Positions 52,985 to 61,899 of a stretch of 64,000 bases of DNA are shown here, one piece after another. The stretch lies in assembly GCA_937139605.1 (NCBI GenBank), contig CAKZQG010000037.1, positions 62,001 to 126,000 on the forward strand, read 5' to 3'. Source of the stretch: an uncultured bacterium. GTDB lineage: Bacteria > DRYD01. The notes beneath the pieces were generated by a model. The model made no database searches. It was not told the DNA's origin and saw only the letters and a list, made by a program, of their open reading frames with translations. The first letter of the stretch is position 1. Each line of letters opens with the position of its first letter. Both the position numbers and the translations under genes were made by a program.

Positions 52985-55404
52985 GAATTATTTTTTATAA
53001 TTTAAAGATTTTTTTTATATTATTTTTTATTTTTATTATATTAAATATAGTTTTATTAATAAATGTTTGGGCTATAAGTGATAAGGAAATGGAATCTAAA
53101 AGTGAGTATGAGCTTTATAATATTGCAGCTGAATATTTTCAAAAAAAGAATGATCAAGAAGCTTTTAAAGTAGTAAAGTATCTTTTGGAAAATAAAAACC
53201 CAAGAAATAAACAAGCTTTATATATTTTAATAGAGATTTTAATAAGGAATATTAATAATTTTCCCCAATATAAAAGGAAAGATATATATTATCAGATAAT
53301 TGAGAAATCTAATTGGATAACTGATAATATTGATTATTATGATTATAAAGCTTATTATTATAAAGGATGGGCATTTTATAATTTAGGTGATTTAGCTACT
53401 GCTGAAAGAAATTTTAAAAGAGCACTTGAAAATTACGCTAACTATTTGCCTGCATTGTATTATTTATCTAAAATTTACTTAGATAGAAATGATTTAGAAA
53501 ATGCTCAAAAAACTATTGAAAAAATTTTAAATATAGAACCATATAATATTGATTTTAGAAAATTATATTTTGAATTATTGATTAAACAAAATAAGTTAGA
53601 TGATGCGCTTTCTTATTTTAATTCTTACCTTAAAAACTTAAACGATGAGAAAATTTTTTATTTAATTTCGTTAGTTTATTATAATAAGTCAGAGTTTAAA
53701 AATGCACTTGATTATATTGATAAAGCTTTGAATTTTAATAATAATAATTCTGATTATCTTAAATTAAAAGTTAAAATATTATTTAAAATAAAGGATTATA
53801 AAAAAACAGAAGAAATTATTAATAACTATTTTAAAGATACTAATGATGAGGAAATTAAGAATATATATAATAATATCCAAGCAATAAAGGCGCAAAGAAT
53901 TTATATTATATTTGTTGTTTTGCTGGGTTTATTAGTTGTAGGTATAGCAGGTTATTTTATTTCTAGGAGTTATAAAGAAAATATGTATAAAAAATATTTA
54001 CAAGCTCAAAAGAGCAGCTACATAGAGAAAGTTTCAAAGAAAGCAGAGAATCTAGAGATTTTAGTAGGTTTTGCTTATGATTTTCTCTCTAAGTTTCTTG
54101 AAACTACTAAAATTGCTATTTATATTGTTGATAGTAAACGAGATAATGCTTTATATAAATATATTAATAAAATTTCAAGAGATTTGGATTCTATTGAGAT
54201 AATTTATGTTTATACAAAGTATTCTAGTTGGCTAGCTGAAGGAGCTAATAAGCCATTTTCTATTTACCAGGTTCAAGAAGATCAAATAATGTATGAGTAT
54301 TTTGGTGGTAAAAATATTATTAATTTTAAAAAGGAAGGAGTTAGAGTAATTATACCTGCAGTATCTAGGGGAATTTTACAAGCTTTAGTTTTGATTGGAG
54401 CTTTAAAGGATGAAGAAGAGTTATTTAAAGTTATTAAGGACAAAAAAGAATTATTAAGTGATATAATAGAAGAGTTTGCAAATGATGTTATGTCTACTAG
54501 ATTTAAGGAAGCTGCTATCCTTGATGAATTAACGAGACTTTATAATAGAAGATATATGCTTCAAAAATTAGAAGAAGAAATAAGCAAAGCTAATCAATCT
54601 AAATCTAAATTATCTTTTATTTTATGTGATATAGATAATTTTAAAAAATTTAATGATACATATGGGCATCAAGTAGGAGATGAAGTTTTAAGGGTAGTAG
54701 CAAAGGTTTTTAAAGAAGCTTCTAGAGCTGATTTTGATATTCCTTTTAGATATGGAGGTGAAGAAATAGGTTTAATACTTCCTAATACTGATTCTGAAAA
54801 GGCTTTTGAAGTAGCTGAAAGAATTAGGAATTTGGTTTCCTCTAAGAGATTTGAAGGAGTACCTACTATTATCACTATTTCTATTGGTTTATCTACATAC
54901 CCTGATCATGGGCTTGATCCAGAAACTCTAATAAAAGAAGCTGACGAAGCTTTGTATTATTCAAAGAAAACAGGGAAAAATAAAACTACTATCGCTGGAG
55001 TTAAAGTTTTATTAAATGAATCAGAATCAGATAAGATTGATGATAAAAAATTAACTAGTTTTGCTAATGACGGTGGATCTAAGGATAAAAAAGATAAAGA
55101 ATTATCTAAGGAATTTAAATTACCTTCTTTTTGTTATTCTTACGAAGATTTTATTTCTTATTATAATAATTTGAAAACTAATATTTCTAATATTAAGTTA
55201 GTTTCAATAAAGACTGATATTGATAATTATGAAAAAATATTGTATGATTTACATTTTAATTTATTATTAACTGAAAGTATTACTGCTAAACTTATAGATA
55301 ATAATGAAGTTGAAATAAAATTATTATTAGTTGATAGATCTGAAAATGAAGTACAAGATTTAATTTCAGGTATTGAAAATAGATTTAAAGTTAAAATTAG
55401 CTAA
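52981..55404 (+). CDS. TPR membrane protein with GGDEF (diguanylate cyclase) domain
   Basis: An 807-residue signalling protein. An N-terminal membrane helix (about 8-28) precedes about seven TPR-like helices (50-300), probably outside the membrane: YYKGWAFYNLGDLATAERNFKRAL is typical (cited in part). A second helix (about 308-332) leads to a GAF-like region (350-510) and a GGDEF domain (about 515-680) with the active motif GGEEI at 592-596 and LDELTRLYNRRYM. No upstream R-x-x-D inhibitory site is obvious. A C-terminal extension (690-807) has an unrecognised fold. Predicted to make cyclic di-GMP in response to an envelope signal. The start overlaps the dnaX extension. Confidence 0.88.
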   Translation: MRIIFYNLKIFFILFFIFIILNIVLLINVWAISDKEMESKSEYELYNIAAEYFQKKNDQEAFKVVKYLLENKNPRNKQALYILIEILIRNINNFPQYKRKDIYYQIIEKSNWITDNIDYYDYKAYYYKGWAFYNLGDLATAERNFKRALENYANYLPALYYLSKIYLDRNDLENAQKTIEKILNIEPYNIDFRKLYFELLIKQNKLDDALSYFNSYLKNLNDEKIFYLISLVYYNKSEFKNALDYIDKALNFNNNNSDYLKLKVKILFKIKDYKKTEEIINNYFKDTNDEEIKNIYNNIQAIKAQRIYIIFVVLLGLLVVGIAGYFISRSYKENMYKKYLQAQKSSYIEKVSKKAENLEILVGFAYDFLSKFLETTKIAIYIVDSKRDNALYKYINKISRDLDSIEIIYVYTKYSSWLAEGANKPFSIYQVQEDQIMYEYFGGKNIINFKKEGVRVIIPAVSRGILQALVLIGALKDEEELFKVIKDKKELLSDIIEEFANDVMSTRFKEAAILDELTRLYNRRYMLQKLEEEISKANQSKSKLSFILCDIDNFKKFNDTYGHQVGDEVLRVVAKVFKEASRADFDIPFRYGGEEIGLILPNTDSEKAFEVAERIRNLVSSKRFEGVPTIITISIGLSTYPDHGLDPETLIKEADEALYYSKKTGKNKTTIAGVKVLLNESESDKIDDKKLTSFANDGGSKDKKDKELSKEFKLPSFCYSYEDFISYYNNLKTNISNIKLVSIKTDIDNYEKILYDLHFNLLLTESITAKLIDNNEVEIKLLLVDRSENEVQDLISGIENRFKVKIS

Positions 55405-55426
55405 TTTTTTTATAGTATTATTTTAT

Positions 55427-55795
55427 ATGCTGGAAAGTTTTTCTAGGAAGTATCAACGAGAGTTGGCTATTATAAATTTGTTTCAAGTTATTTTTTTTAA
55501 AAAAGAAATGATCTTTGAATTTTTAGATGATTATTTTAAAAAATTGTTAGCAAATTATATAAATAATAAAATAGATATCGATTTAAAAATATGGAGTATT
55601 GTTAGATATACGGATTTTTCTATTTTAAATGAATTAGAGAAAGCTTTGTTAATTTTACTTTTTTTAGAAGTTTTATATTCTAATTTGCCTCTTAAAGTTA
55701 TTTTATCTATTTATATTAATTTGTCAATAAAATATTGTAGAAAAAATTTTAATAAACTCATACCTGTATTTTTAAGTAAAATAAAAAATGATTAA
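55427..55795 (+). CDS. NusB-like helical protein, divergent
   Basis: A 122-residue helical protein similar to NusB/RsmB-N. The N-terminus SRKYQRELAIINLFQV matches 'sRr.aRe.AlqaLyq', and the C-terminal half has LNELEKALLILLFLEVLYS (family 'l..idRailrlalyEll') and KVILSIYINLSIKYC (family 'vviNEaVeLAK.y'). Length is at the short end of NusB, and several conserved charged residues differ. An upstream in-frame TTG (55373) would lie inside the GGDEF gene; ATG 55427 fits the family start. It overlaps PBP1A by 8 bases. If true, it would act in transcription antitermination of rRNA. Confidence 0.6.
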   Translation: MLESFSRKYQRELAIINLFQVIFFKKEMIFEFLDDYFKKLLANYINNKIDIDLKIWSIVRYTDFSILNELEKALLILLFLEVLYSNLPLKVILSIYINLSIKYCRKNFNKLIPVFLSKIKND

Positions 55796-57854
55796 TTTTT
55801 TTAGTTTTATTTATAAAGTTGTTATAAATATTATTAAGTTTTTATTTTTATTATTTTCTTTAATTTTATTTTTTGGTATTTCATTTATTGTCGGTATTAT
55901 AATGGAAGCGAAGAAGGATATTCCTGATGTTAGTTTAATAAGAAACAAGGTGCCTATTGAAACTTCGGAAATTTTTTCTTCAGATGGTGTTAGAGTTGCT
56001 AAGTTATTTGTAGAAAATAGGTACTGGGTTAGTGTTAAGGATATTCCTGTTACTGTTAAGAATTGTTTAGTAGCTTCTGAAGATGAAAGATTTTATCAGC
56101 ATAAAGGGGTTGATATAATTGCTGTAATTAGAGGGATTATTAGTATATTGGTAAATAAAGAAGTAACACAAGGTTCAAGTACTATTACTCAGCAATTGGC
56201 TAGGATTTTGTTCTTAAGTCCTGAAGTTAGTATAAAAAGAAAAATTAAAGAGGCCTTGATTGCTAATGAATTAGAAAAATATTTTTCTAAAGATGAGATA
56301 ATGGAATTATATTTAAATTTAGTTTATTTTGGTCAAGGAGCTTATGGAATTGAAGCTGCTGCTAGAACTTATTTTGCTAAAAGTTCTAAAGATTTAAATT
56401 ATCCTGAAGCTGCTTTAATTATTGGATTGCTTCCTGCTCCCTCTGTTTATGATCCTTATGTTAATTTTAAACTAGCTAAGGAACGACAATTATATGTATT
56501 AAAAAAATTACTTGAGCTTAAATATATATCTAAGCAACAATATGAAGAATATATAAATTATCCTATTAATTTGAAAAAAGAAAAATTAGAAGAAAATAAT
56601 ATTAATTATCCATATTATACTAATTTCGTTATACAAAATTTTCAAAAATTAACAAATAATAGAATAAATTATGAAGATTTAAAAACCCAAGGCTTAAGAG
56701 TATATATAGCACTAGATACTAAGTTACAGCAAGCTATAGAAGATATGTTAAGAAAAGAGATAGATAAAAATCGGGATTTATATAATGTTAATCAAGCCGC
56801 TATTGTTTTAATAGAAAATTATACAGGGAAAGTTATTGCTGCTGTCGGTGGGTATCAATATAGAGTTAATGATCAATTTAATAGGTTTTATCAAGCTTAT
56901 AGGCAACCAGGATCTACTTTTAAGATATTCGTTTATACTGCTGCTTTGATTTATGGATTTGATATAAATTCTGTTGTAGTAGATAAGGTTTATACTTATG
57001 TTGGTTTAGATGGGAAGCCATATTCTCCTGTTAATTGGGATAATAAGTATTGGGGGGTTATTACTTTAGCTGATGCTTTTGCATTTTCTAGGAATACTAT
57101 TGCAGTTTATTTAGCAAATGCTGTTGGGATTGATAAAGTTATTAATATAGCTCATAAGATGGGGATAAAATCTAAATTAGAACCTTACTTATCTACTGCT
57201 TTAGGAGCTTCGGTGGTTTCTCCTTTAGAGATGGCTGTTGCTGTTTCTACTATTGCTAATGATGGGCAATATATTGAACCTGTTTTTATTGAAAAAGTTA
57301 TAGATAGATATGGAGCAATTATTTTTGTTGATTCTAGAGATTATAAACTAGAAAATCAAGTTATCCCTTATGAAATAGCTCAAAAAATGAAATATTTAAT
57401 GAAACAGGTTGTAGAAAGGGGTACAGGAACTAATGCTAAAATACCTGGGAAAAATATATATGGTAAAACAGGAACTACTAATGATCATAGAGATGCTTGG
57501 TTTGCTGGGTTTAGTGATGATTTTACTTGTGTAGTTTGGGTTGGAAATGATGATTACTCTAAATTAAATGGAGTTTATGGAGCTACTTTACCTGCTTCTT
57601 TATTTAAAAATACTTTGCTTTTAGCTTATAAGTACCATCAAACTTCTAAAGATAATAAAATTAAAAATAAAATAATTAAACAAAAATCTGCTAATTTAGG
57701 TAATAATTATCTAAATCAAAATAAAAGTAATTCTATTGAGAAAAATAATGATACTACTTTGAAAAGTAATATAACAACTACTCGCGCTACTACTGCTACC
57801 ACTAGTGATACTGTTGATTATAATACATTTCCTTGGGAAAATACTACTGAATAA
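55788..57854 (+). CDS. Penicillin-binding protein 1A family, bifunctional transglycosylase/transpeptidase
   Basis: Class A PBP, 688 residues. A membrane helix (about 15-38) is followed by the glycosyltransferase 51 domain: SEDERFYQHKGVD (catalytic Glu), GSSTITQQLAR, and ELYLNLVYFGQGAYGIEAAA (cited in part). The transpeptidase domain has S-x-x-K in PGSTFKIF (Ser376), SRN in FAFSRNTIAVYL, and KTG in YGKTGTTNDHRDAWF. The C-terminal 60 residues are a Thr/Asn/Lys-rich, probably disordered tail. It polymerises glycan and cross-links peptides in the periplasm. The start overlaps the NusB-like gene. Confidence 0.94.
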   Translation: MINFFSFIYKVVINIIKFLFLLFSLILFFGISFIVGIIMEAKKDIPDVSLIRNKVPIETSEIFSSDGVRVAKLFVENRYWVSVKDIPVTVKNCLVASEDERFYQHKGVDIIAVIRGIISILVNKEVTQGSSTITQQLARILFLSPEVSIKRKIKEALIANELEKYFSKDEIMELYLNLVYFGQGAYGIEAAARTYFAKSSKDLNYPEAALIIGLLPAPSVYDPYVNFKLAKERQLYVLKKLLELKYISKQQYEEYINYPINLKKEKLEENNINYPYYTNFVIQNFQKLTNNRINYEDLKTQGLRVYIALDTKLQQAIEDMLRKEIDKNRDLYNVNQAAIVLIENYTGKVIAAVGGYQYRVNDQFNRFYQAYRQPGSTFKIFVYTAALIYGFDINSVVVDKVYTYVGLDGKPYSPVNWDNKYWGVITLADAFAFSRNTIAVYLANAVGIDKVINIAHKMGIKSKLEPYLSTALGASVVSPLEMAVAVSTIANDGQYIEPVFIEKVIDRYGAIIFVDSRDYKLENQVIPYEIAQKMKYLMKQVVERGTGTNAKIPGKNIYGKTGTTNDHRDAWFAGFSDDFTCVVWVGNDDYSKLNGVYGATLPASLFKNTLLLAYKYHQTSKDNKIKNKIIKQKSANLGNNYLNQNKSNSIEKNNDTTLKSNITTTRATTATTSDTVDYNTFPWENTTE

Positions 57855-58035
57855 ATGACTTAATAGTTTATTTTGTATTGTAATAAAATATTTATTTGTT
57901 TTAGAAGGTTTTTGTATTTTTATTGTAGAATTTTTAAAATAGTAATTAATAGTAATTAAATATAAAAATTAAATATAAAATTAAAAAATTAATTAAATGA
58001 ACTAATTAAATTAAATAAAAGGAAGGGATATATAA

Positions 58036-58932
58036 ATGGGTATATTAGTTGATAAAAATACAAGAGTTATAGTACAAGGCATTACAGGTAAAGAGGGGAG
58101 TTTTCATACTAAGCAGATGTTGGAGTATGGAACGAATATAGTTGCTGGTGTTACTCCATATAAAGGGGGTCAAGAATTTTTAGGGATTCCTGTTTATAAT
58201 ACTGTTTCTGAGGTTATAAGGGAAAAGGGACGGGTTGATGCTACTGTTATTTTTGTTCCCCCTAAATTAGCTTCTAATAGTATAATAGAAGCTATACTAA
58301 ATGATATTAAAATTATTGTGGTTATAACTGAAGGGATTACTCAACATGATATGTTAAAAGTACATTATTATTTGAAGAGATCTAATTCAATTATGATAGG
58401 TCCAAATTGTCCAGGGGTTGCTACTGCTGGGCAAACTAAGTTAGGAATTATACCTAATAATGTATTATCTCCTGGGATAGTCGGTTTAGTTTCTAGAAGT
58501 GGAACTATATCTTATGAAATTTTGAAATTACTAAAAGATCATAATTTAGGGCAAACTACTGCAATAGGATTAGGTGGTGATCCCTTAATTGGTTTAAGAT
58601 TTAAACAGGCGTTGGAAATGTTTTTAAATGATGAAGAAACTAAGGCTGTTGTTATGGTTGGGGAGATTGGGGGTAGTGATGAAGAGGATGCTGCTTTAAG
58701 TGTTAAGAAGTTAATTGAAAATAATAAGCCTGTAGTTTGTTTTATTGCAGGCAAAAATTCTCCTGAGGGTAAAAGGATGGGGCATGCTGGGGCTATTATT
58801 ATGGGAAAATCTGGAAAACCAGAATATAAAATAAATGCTTTAAAACAAGCAGGTGCTATTATAACTGATACTATCCAAGAAATACCTATTATCCTTAAAA
58901 AAGAACTATCTAAAGTTAAATTAGAAAATTAA
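58036..58932 (+). CDS. sucD: Succinate--CoA ligase (ADP-forming), alpha subunit
   Basis: Citric-acid-cycle enzyme subunit that carries the phospho-histidine. VIVQGITGKEGSFHTKQMLEYG at the start (cited in part), GVTPYKGG, FVPPKLASNSI, IGPNCPGVATAG, and the active His250 in KRMGHAGAI are all family signatures. At 298 residues the length is typical. AAGGAAGGGA precedes the ATG. sucC (beta) normally lies immediately upstream; here upstream is PBP1A with a 181-base AT-only spacer. The beta subunit must therefore be elsewhere. Confidence 0.95.
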   Translation: MGILVDKNTRVIVQGITGKEGSFHTKQMLEYGTNIVAGVTPYKGGQEFLGIPVYNTVSEVIREKGRVDATVIFVPPKLASNSIIEAILNDIKIIVVITEGITQHDMLKVHYYLKRSNSIMIGPNCPGVATAGQTKLGIIPNNVLSPGIVGLVSRSGTISYEILKLLKDHNLGQTTAIGLGGDPLIGLRFKQALEMFLNDEETKAVVMVGEIGGSDEEDAALSVKKLIENNKPVVCFIAGKNSPEGKRMGHAGAIIMGKSGKPEYKINALKQAGAIITDTIQEIPIILKKELSKVKLEN

Positions 58933-58970
58933 AATTTACTAATTTTTTTATTTTTTAAATTTTTATATAA

Positions 58971-60713
58971 ATGAACAGGGTTTATTGGATTTTTAGAAAT
59001 TCTAAAATTAACAAAAAATTTCTAATTTTTTTTAAAGATTTTTGGTATTTTTTTATTTGTTTTTTATTTTTTTATTGGTTTTATTTTAGCTTGGTTTGTT
59101 CTTATGAGGTTAAGGTTATTTATTTTTACGAAGATGGGAATTATTTTGTGTTTTATTATCCTAATTCTTTGAAATTATTTGTAGATATTAATAGTGGGTA
59201 TGTTATAAAACCAGATAATCAGGATGCTAAAATTAACTTCGTTTCATATATTTTAGATACAAAGAGTTTTATAAGTAGGGATGAAGATGTTTTTACTAAA
59301 CTTTATTTACTTAAAAAGGCTATTGGATTTAATTTTAATGATGTAGAACCTTCTAATGTGGATTATTTCTCATGGTCTAATCTTACTTATAAGTATTTAA
59401 TAATTTTTTTAAAAAATGTTGAAAACTCTATTACGATAACTATTCCTGCTTGGGAAAATTTAAATGAAGCTGATAAAAAAGAAATAATAGAAAAATATAG
59501 GTTAGTTTTTGGAACTTCTTTTAATGAGCCTAGATATTTACCTTATGAAATCACTTTTAAAAAAGATGTTAATTATTATAATGTAAATAACGAAATTTAT
59601 AAAACGGAATTTTTTACAAATAGTCAATTATATTCTACGGATCAAAATTTTCTAAATAAACAAAATAGTGATACTTTAATTAATACTACTCCTATTTCTG
59701 ATACTTTTATTACTACTAATTTGACTACTTCTAATTTAAATAATACTGGAAATAATAGAAATACAAATTTAAAATCAAATAACAATTTTATTTCATTTAT
59801 TTATGAAAACAAGATTATTATATTTTCTATTTTGTTTTTGTTTTTTACCTTAGTTATTTTGTTTTTAAGCTTTTTGTTTATTAAGAAATTTTTGGTTTCT
59901 AATGTTAATTCTAAGATGAAATATAATGAAGATATTAATAATGATAATATTTTTAAAGATACAAAGATAAGTAATGAATTAGAAAGTTATATTCAGAAAT
60001 CCTTAGAAGAAAAAATGGAGAAAGTAATTCAGGATAAATTAAATGACATTCAGCAGAATTTATTGCAAAAATTAGATTTAAGTATTTCAGAATTAACTAA
60101 AAGGATAGAAAATATTGAAAATAATTATTTAGGTTTAAATAATACTAAGAAAGATATTGAATTTAATATAGATAACTATGAAAATATTTATGGCGATCAA
60201 TTTTCTGATAATGATTTAACTAAATATAAGAAATTGGATCCAGAGAATTTAGAGATTTTTATGTTTAAAGTTGATAGTATTATTTCTAAGTTAAAACTTT
60301 TAGAAAATTATAGGGATTATAATATAAATGAAAAAGCGACTAAAATAATTTTTAAATTACAAGAGTTAAAAGCAAAAGTTAGAGCTTCTAAAGCAATTAA
60401 TATGTCTATGTGGGAAGATTTGATTAAAACTGATGTGATTGAATTTGTTTCTCTTTTAGATAGGTATTTGATTTCAATAGATTATAATCCTAACATTTCA
60501 AAAATTAGAGAAGATTTATTGAATTCGTTTGATTTAGAAGAAATAGAGGTTATTGTAGGTACTACAAAGGTTAATATTGTCGAACATAAAGTTGAGGGAT
60601 ATTCTAGAAATACTGCTTTACCTAATGGAATTATAACTGATTTAAAAGAAAAGGGGTATAAGTATAGGGGGATAGTTTTAAAAAGAGCAAAAGTAATAGA
60701 AAATAGAGTATAA
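58971..60713 (+). CDS. Two-TM protein ending in a GrpE-like domain
   Basis: A 580-residue protein not seen as a standard family. An N-terminal hydrophobic helix (about 24-48) and a beta-rich external region (50-190), then an Asn/Thr-rich linker (200-265), a second helix (about 272-300) and a coiled coil (about 325-390) follow. The last 60 residues resemble the GrpE beta-domain: VIVGTTKVNIVEHKVEGYSR, then LPNGIITDLKEKGYKYRGIV and LKRAKV, where GrpE has 'pdGTV..vlqkGY.l..rvlRpa.V'. A coiled coil followed by this domain is also GrpE's own order. It could recruit an Hsp70 to the membrane. No dnaK or dnaJ is nearby. The GrpE match is by eye. Confidence 0.6.
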   Translation: MNRVYWIFRNSKINKKFLIFFKDFWYFFICFLFFYWFYFSLVCSYEVKVIYFYEDGNYFVFYYPNSLKLFVDINSGYVIKPDNQDAKINFVSYILDTKSFISRDEDVFTKLYLLKKAIGFNFNDVEPSNVDYFSWSNLTYKYLIIFLKNVENSITITIPAWENLNEADKKEIIEKYRLVFGTSFNEPRYLPYEITFKKDVNYYNVNNEIYKTEFFTNSQLYSTDQNFLNKQNSDTLINTTPISDTFITTNLTTSNLNNTGNNRNTNLKSNNNFISFIYENKIIIFSILFLFFTLVILFLSFLFIKKFLVSNVNSKMKYNEDINNDNIFKDTKISNELESYIQKSLEEKMEKVIQDKLNDIQQNLLQKLDLSISELTKRIENIENNYLGLNNTKKDIEFNIDNYENIYGDQFSDNDLTKYKKLDPENLEIFMFKVDSIISKLKLLENYRDYNINEKATKIIFKLQELKAKVRASKAINMSMWEDLIKTDVIEFVSLLDRYLISIDYNPNISKIREDLLNSFDLEEIEVIVGTTKVNIVEHKVEGYSRNTALPNGIITDLKEKGYKYRGIVLKRAKVIENRV

Positions 60714-60739
60714 AAGTAGTTTAAAAGGAGGTTGATATT

Positions 60740-61036
60740 ATGCAATTTAATAAGAATTTATTAAATCAAGTTCAAAGTATGGCTAATAAATTACAACAGG
60801 AAATGTCTAGTGAAAAATATGAAGGGCAAGCTGCTAATGGTAAAGTTAAAGTAGTTGTTACTGGACTACAAGAGGTTGTTTCTATTAATATTGATCCTGA
60901 ATTATTAAAAGAAGATAAGACATTATTAGAGGATTTGTTAGTGGTTGCTTTGAATGATGCATTAAATAAATCTAAGGAAGCGGGGAATAATGCTATTGCT
61001 AAATTACTTGGAAATATGAATTTAGGTTTATTTTAA
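60740..61036 (+). CDS. YbaB/EbfC family nucleoid-associated protein
   Basis: A 98-residue DNA-binding protein. The family pattern is clear: NKNLLNQVQSMANKLQQEM, then GKVKVVVTGLQEVVSINIDPELL (cited in part; family 'G.v.v.v.g..ev..i.id'), then EDLLVVALNDALNKSKE. The fold is a dimer of helices gripping DNA. In many bacteria this gene adjoins dnaX-recR, but here dnaX lies 8 kb upstream and recR is not seen. AAAGGAGG precedes the ATG. Confidence 0.95.
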   Translation: MQFNKNLLNQVQSMANKLQQEMSSEKYEGQAANGKVKVVVTGLQEVVSINIDPELLKEDKTLLEDLLVVALNDALNKSKEAGNNAIAKLLGNMNLGLF

Positions 61037-61052
61037 TTAGTATGGATGAAAA

Positions 61053-61894
61053 ATGTTAGATTTAGATTTATTTTTTAAAAAAAAAAGTATTGTCTTACAT
61101 TAAAAAATAGGGTTTTTTTAGTAGGGAAGGGGATTCATACTGGCTTAAAATCTAAAATTATTTTACACCCTTATAATAAGGGAATTGTTTTTAAAAGACA
61201 AAAGGAATATTTAAAATTAGATCCATTTAAAGTAATTAATACTTTAGCTAGTACTGATTTAAGTATAGTAAAAACAATAGAGCATCTTTTGGCTGCTTTA
61301 TTTTTAAATAAAATTGATAATGTATTGGTAGAAGTTTTGGGCTTTGAAGTACCCATTTTAGATGGTAGTGTTTATTATTTTAACAAAGTTTTAGAAAATA
61401 ATTTTATTATTCTTGATAAGATAGCTCCTTCTTTGAAAATAAATTTTATCCCCTTAGCTAAATTTGGATTAGATTTTAATTATAAAATATTTAGTAGTGA
61501 TATTTTTAAAGTTTATTGTATTCAGAAAGATTTAAAGAGAAACAAATTTTTTTGGGCTTATTATGATGAGAATATGAATATTTATCCCGCTAAAACTTTT
61601 GGTTATATTAGTGATTATGAGTTTTTAAAAAATAATAATTTATCTAAAGGGGCTGATTTTATTAATACTTTAATTTTAAGTATTAATAAAAAAAATGAGT
61701 TCTTTTATTTTAGTAATGAGTTAGCTTATCATAAAATAATAGATTTTGTTGGAGATATTTTTACTACTCAAATCAAAAATATTAAAGCTACTTTTGTTTT
61801 AATAAATCCCAATCATAATTTAAATAATAAATTAGCTAAGGTTATTTTTAAGAGTATTTCTTATTTTTATAAAGAATTATTAAATAGAGAGTAA
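61053..61894 (+). CDS. lpxC: UDP-3-O-acyl-N-acetylglucosamine deacetylase (start in another frame; A10 slip needed)
   Basis: Zinc enzyme of the committed step of lipid A synthesis. Clear signatures: LVGKGIHTG, IVFKR, KTIEHLLAAL (first zinc His), VPILDGS, YHKIIDFVGD (second His and Asp ligands) and PNHNLNNK (catalytic His). The conserved frame is open from 61079 and begins K-K-Y-C-L-T-L-K-N-R-V; it has no usable start codon. ATG 61053 lies one frame away and reads MLDLDLFFKKK; a -1 slip on A10 (61077-61086) joins it to the conserved frame. Another ATG (61046) is in the LpxC frame but hits TAA at 61076. Alternatives are a homopolymer error or an inactivated gene, though the catalytic residues are intact. 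Confidence 0.88.
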
Positions 61895-61899
61895 AAAAT

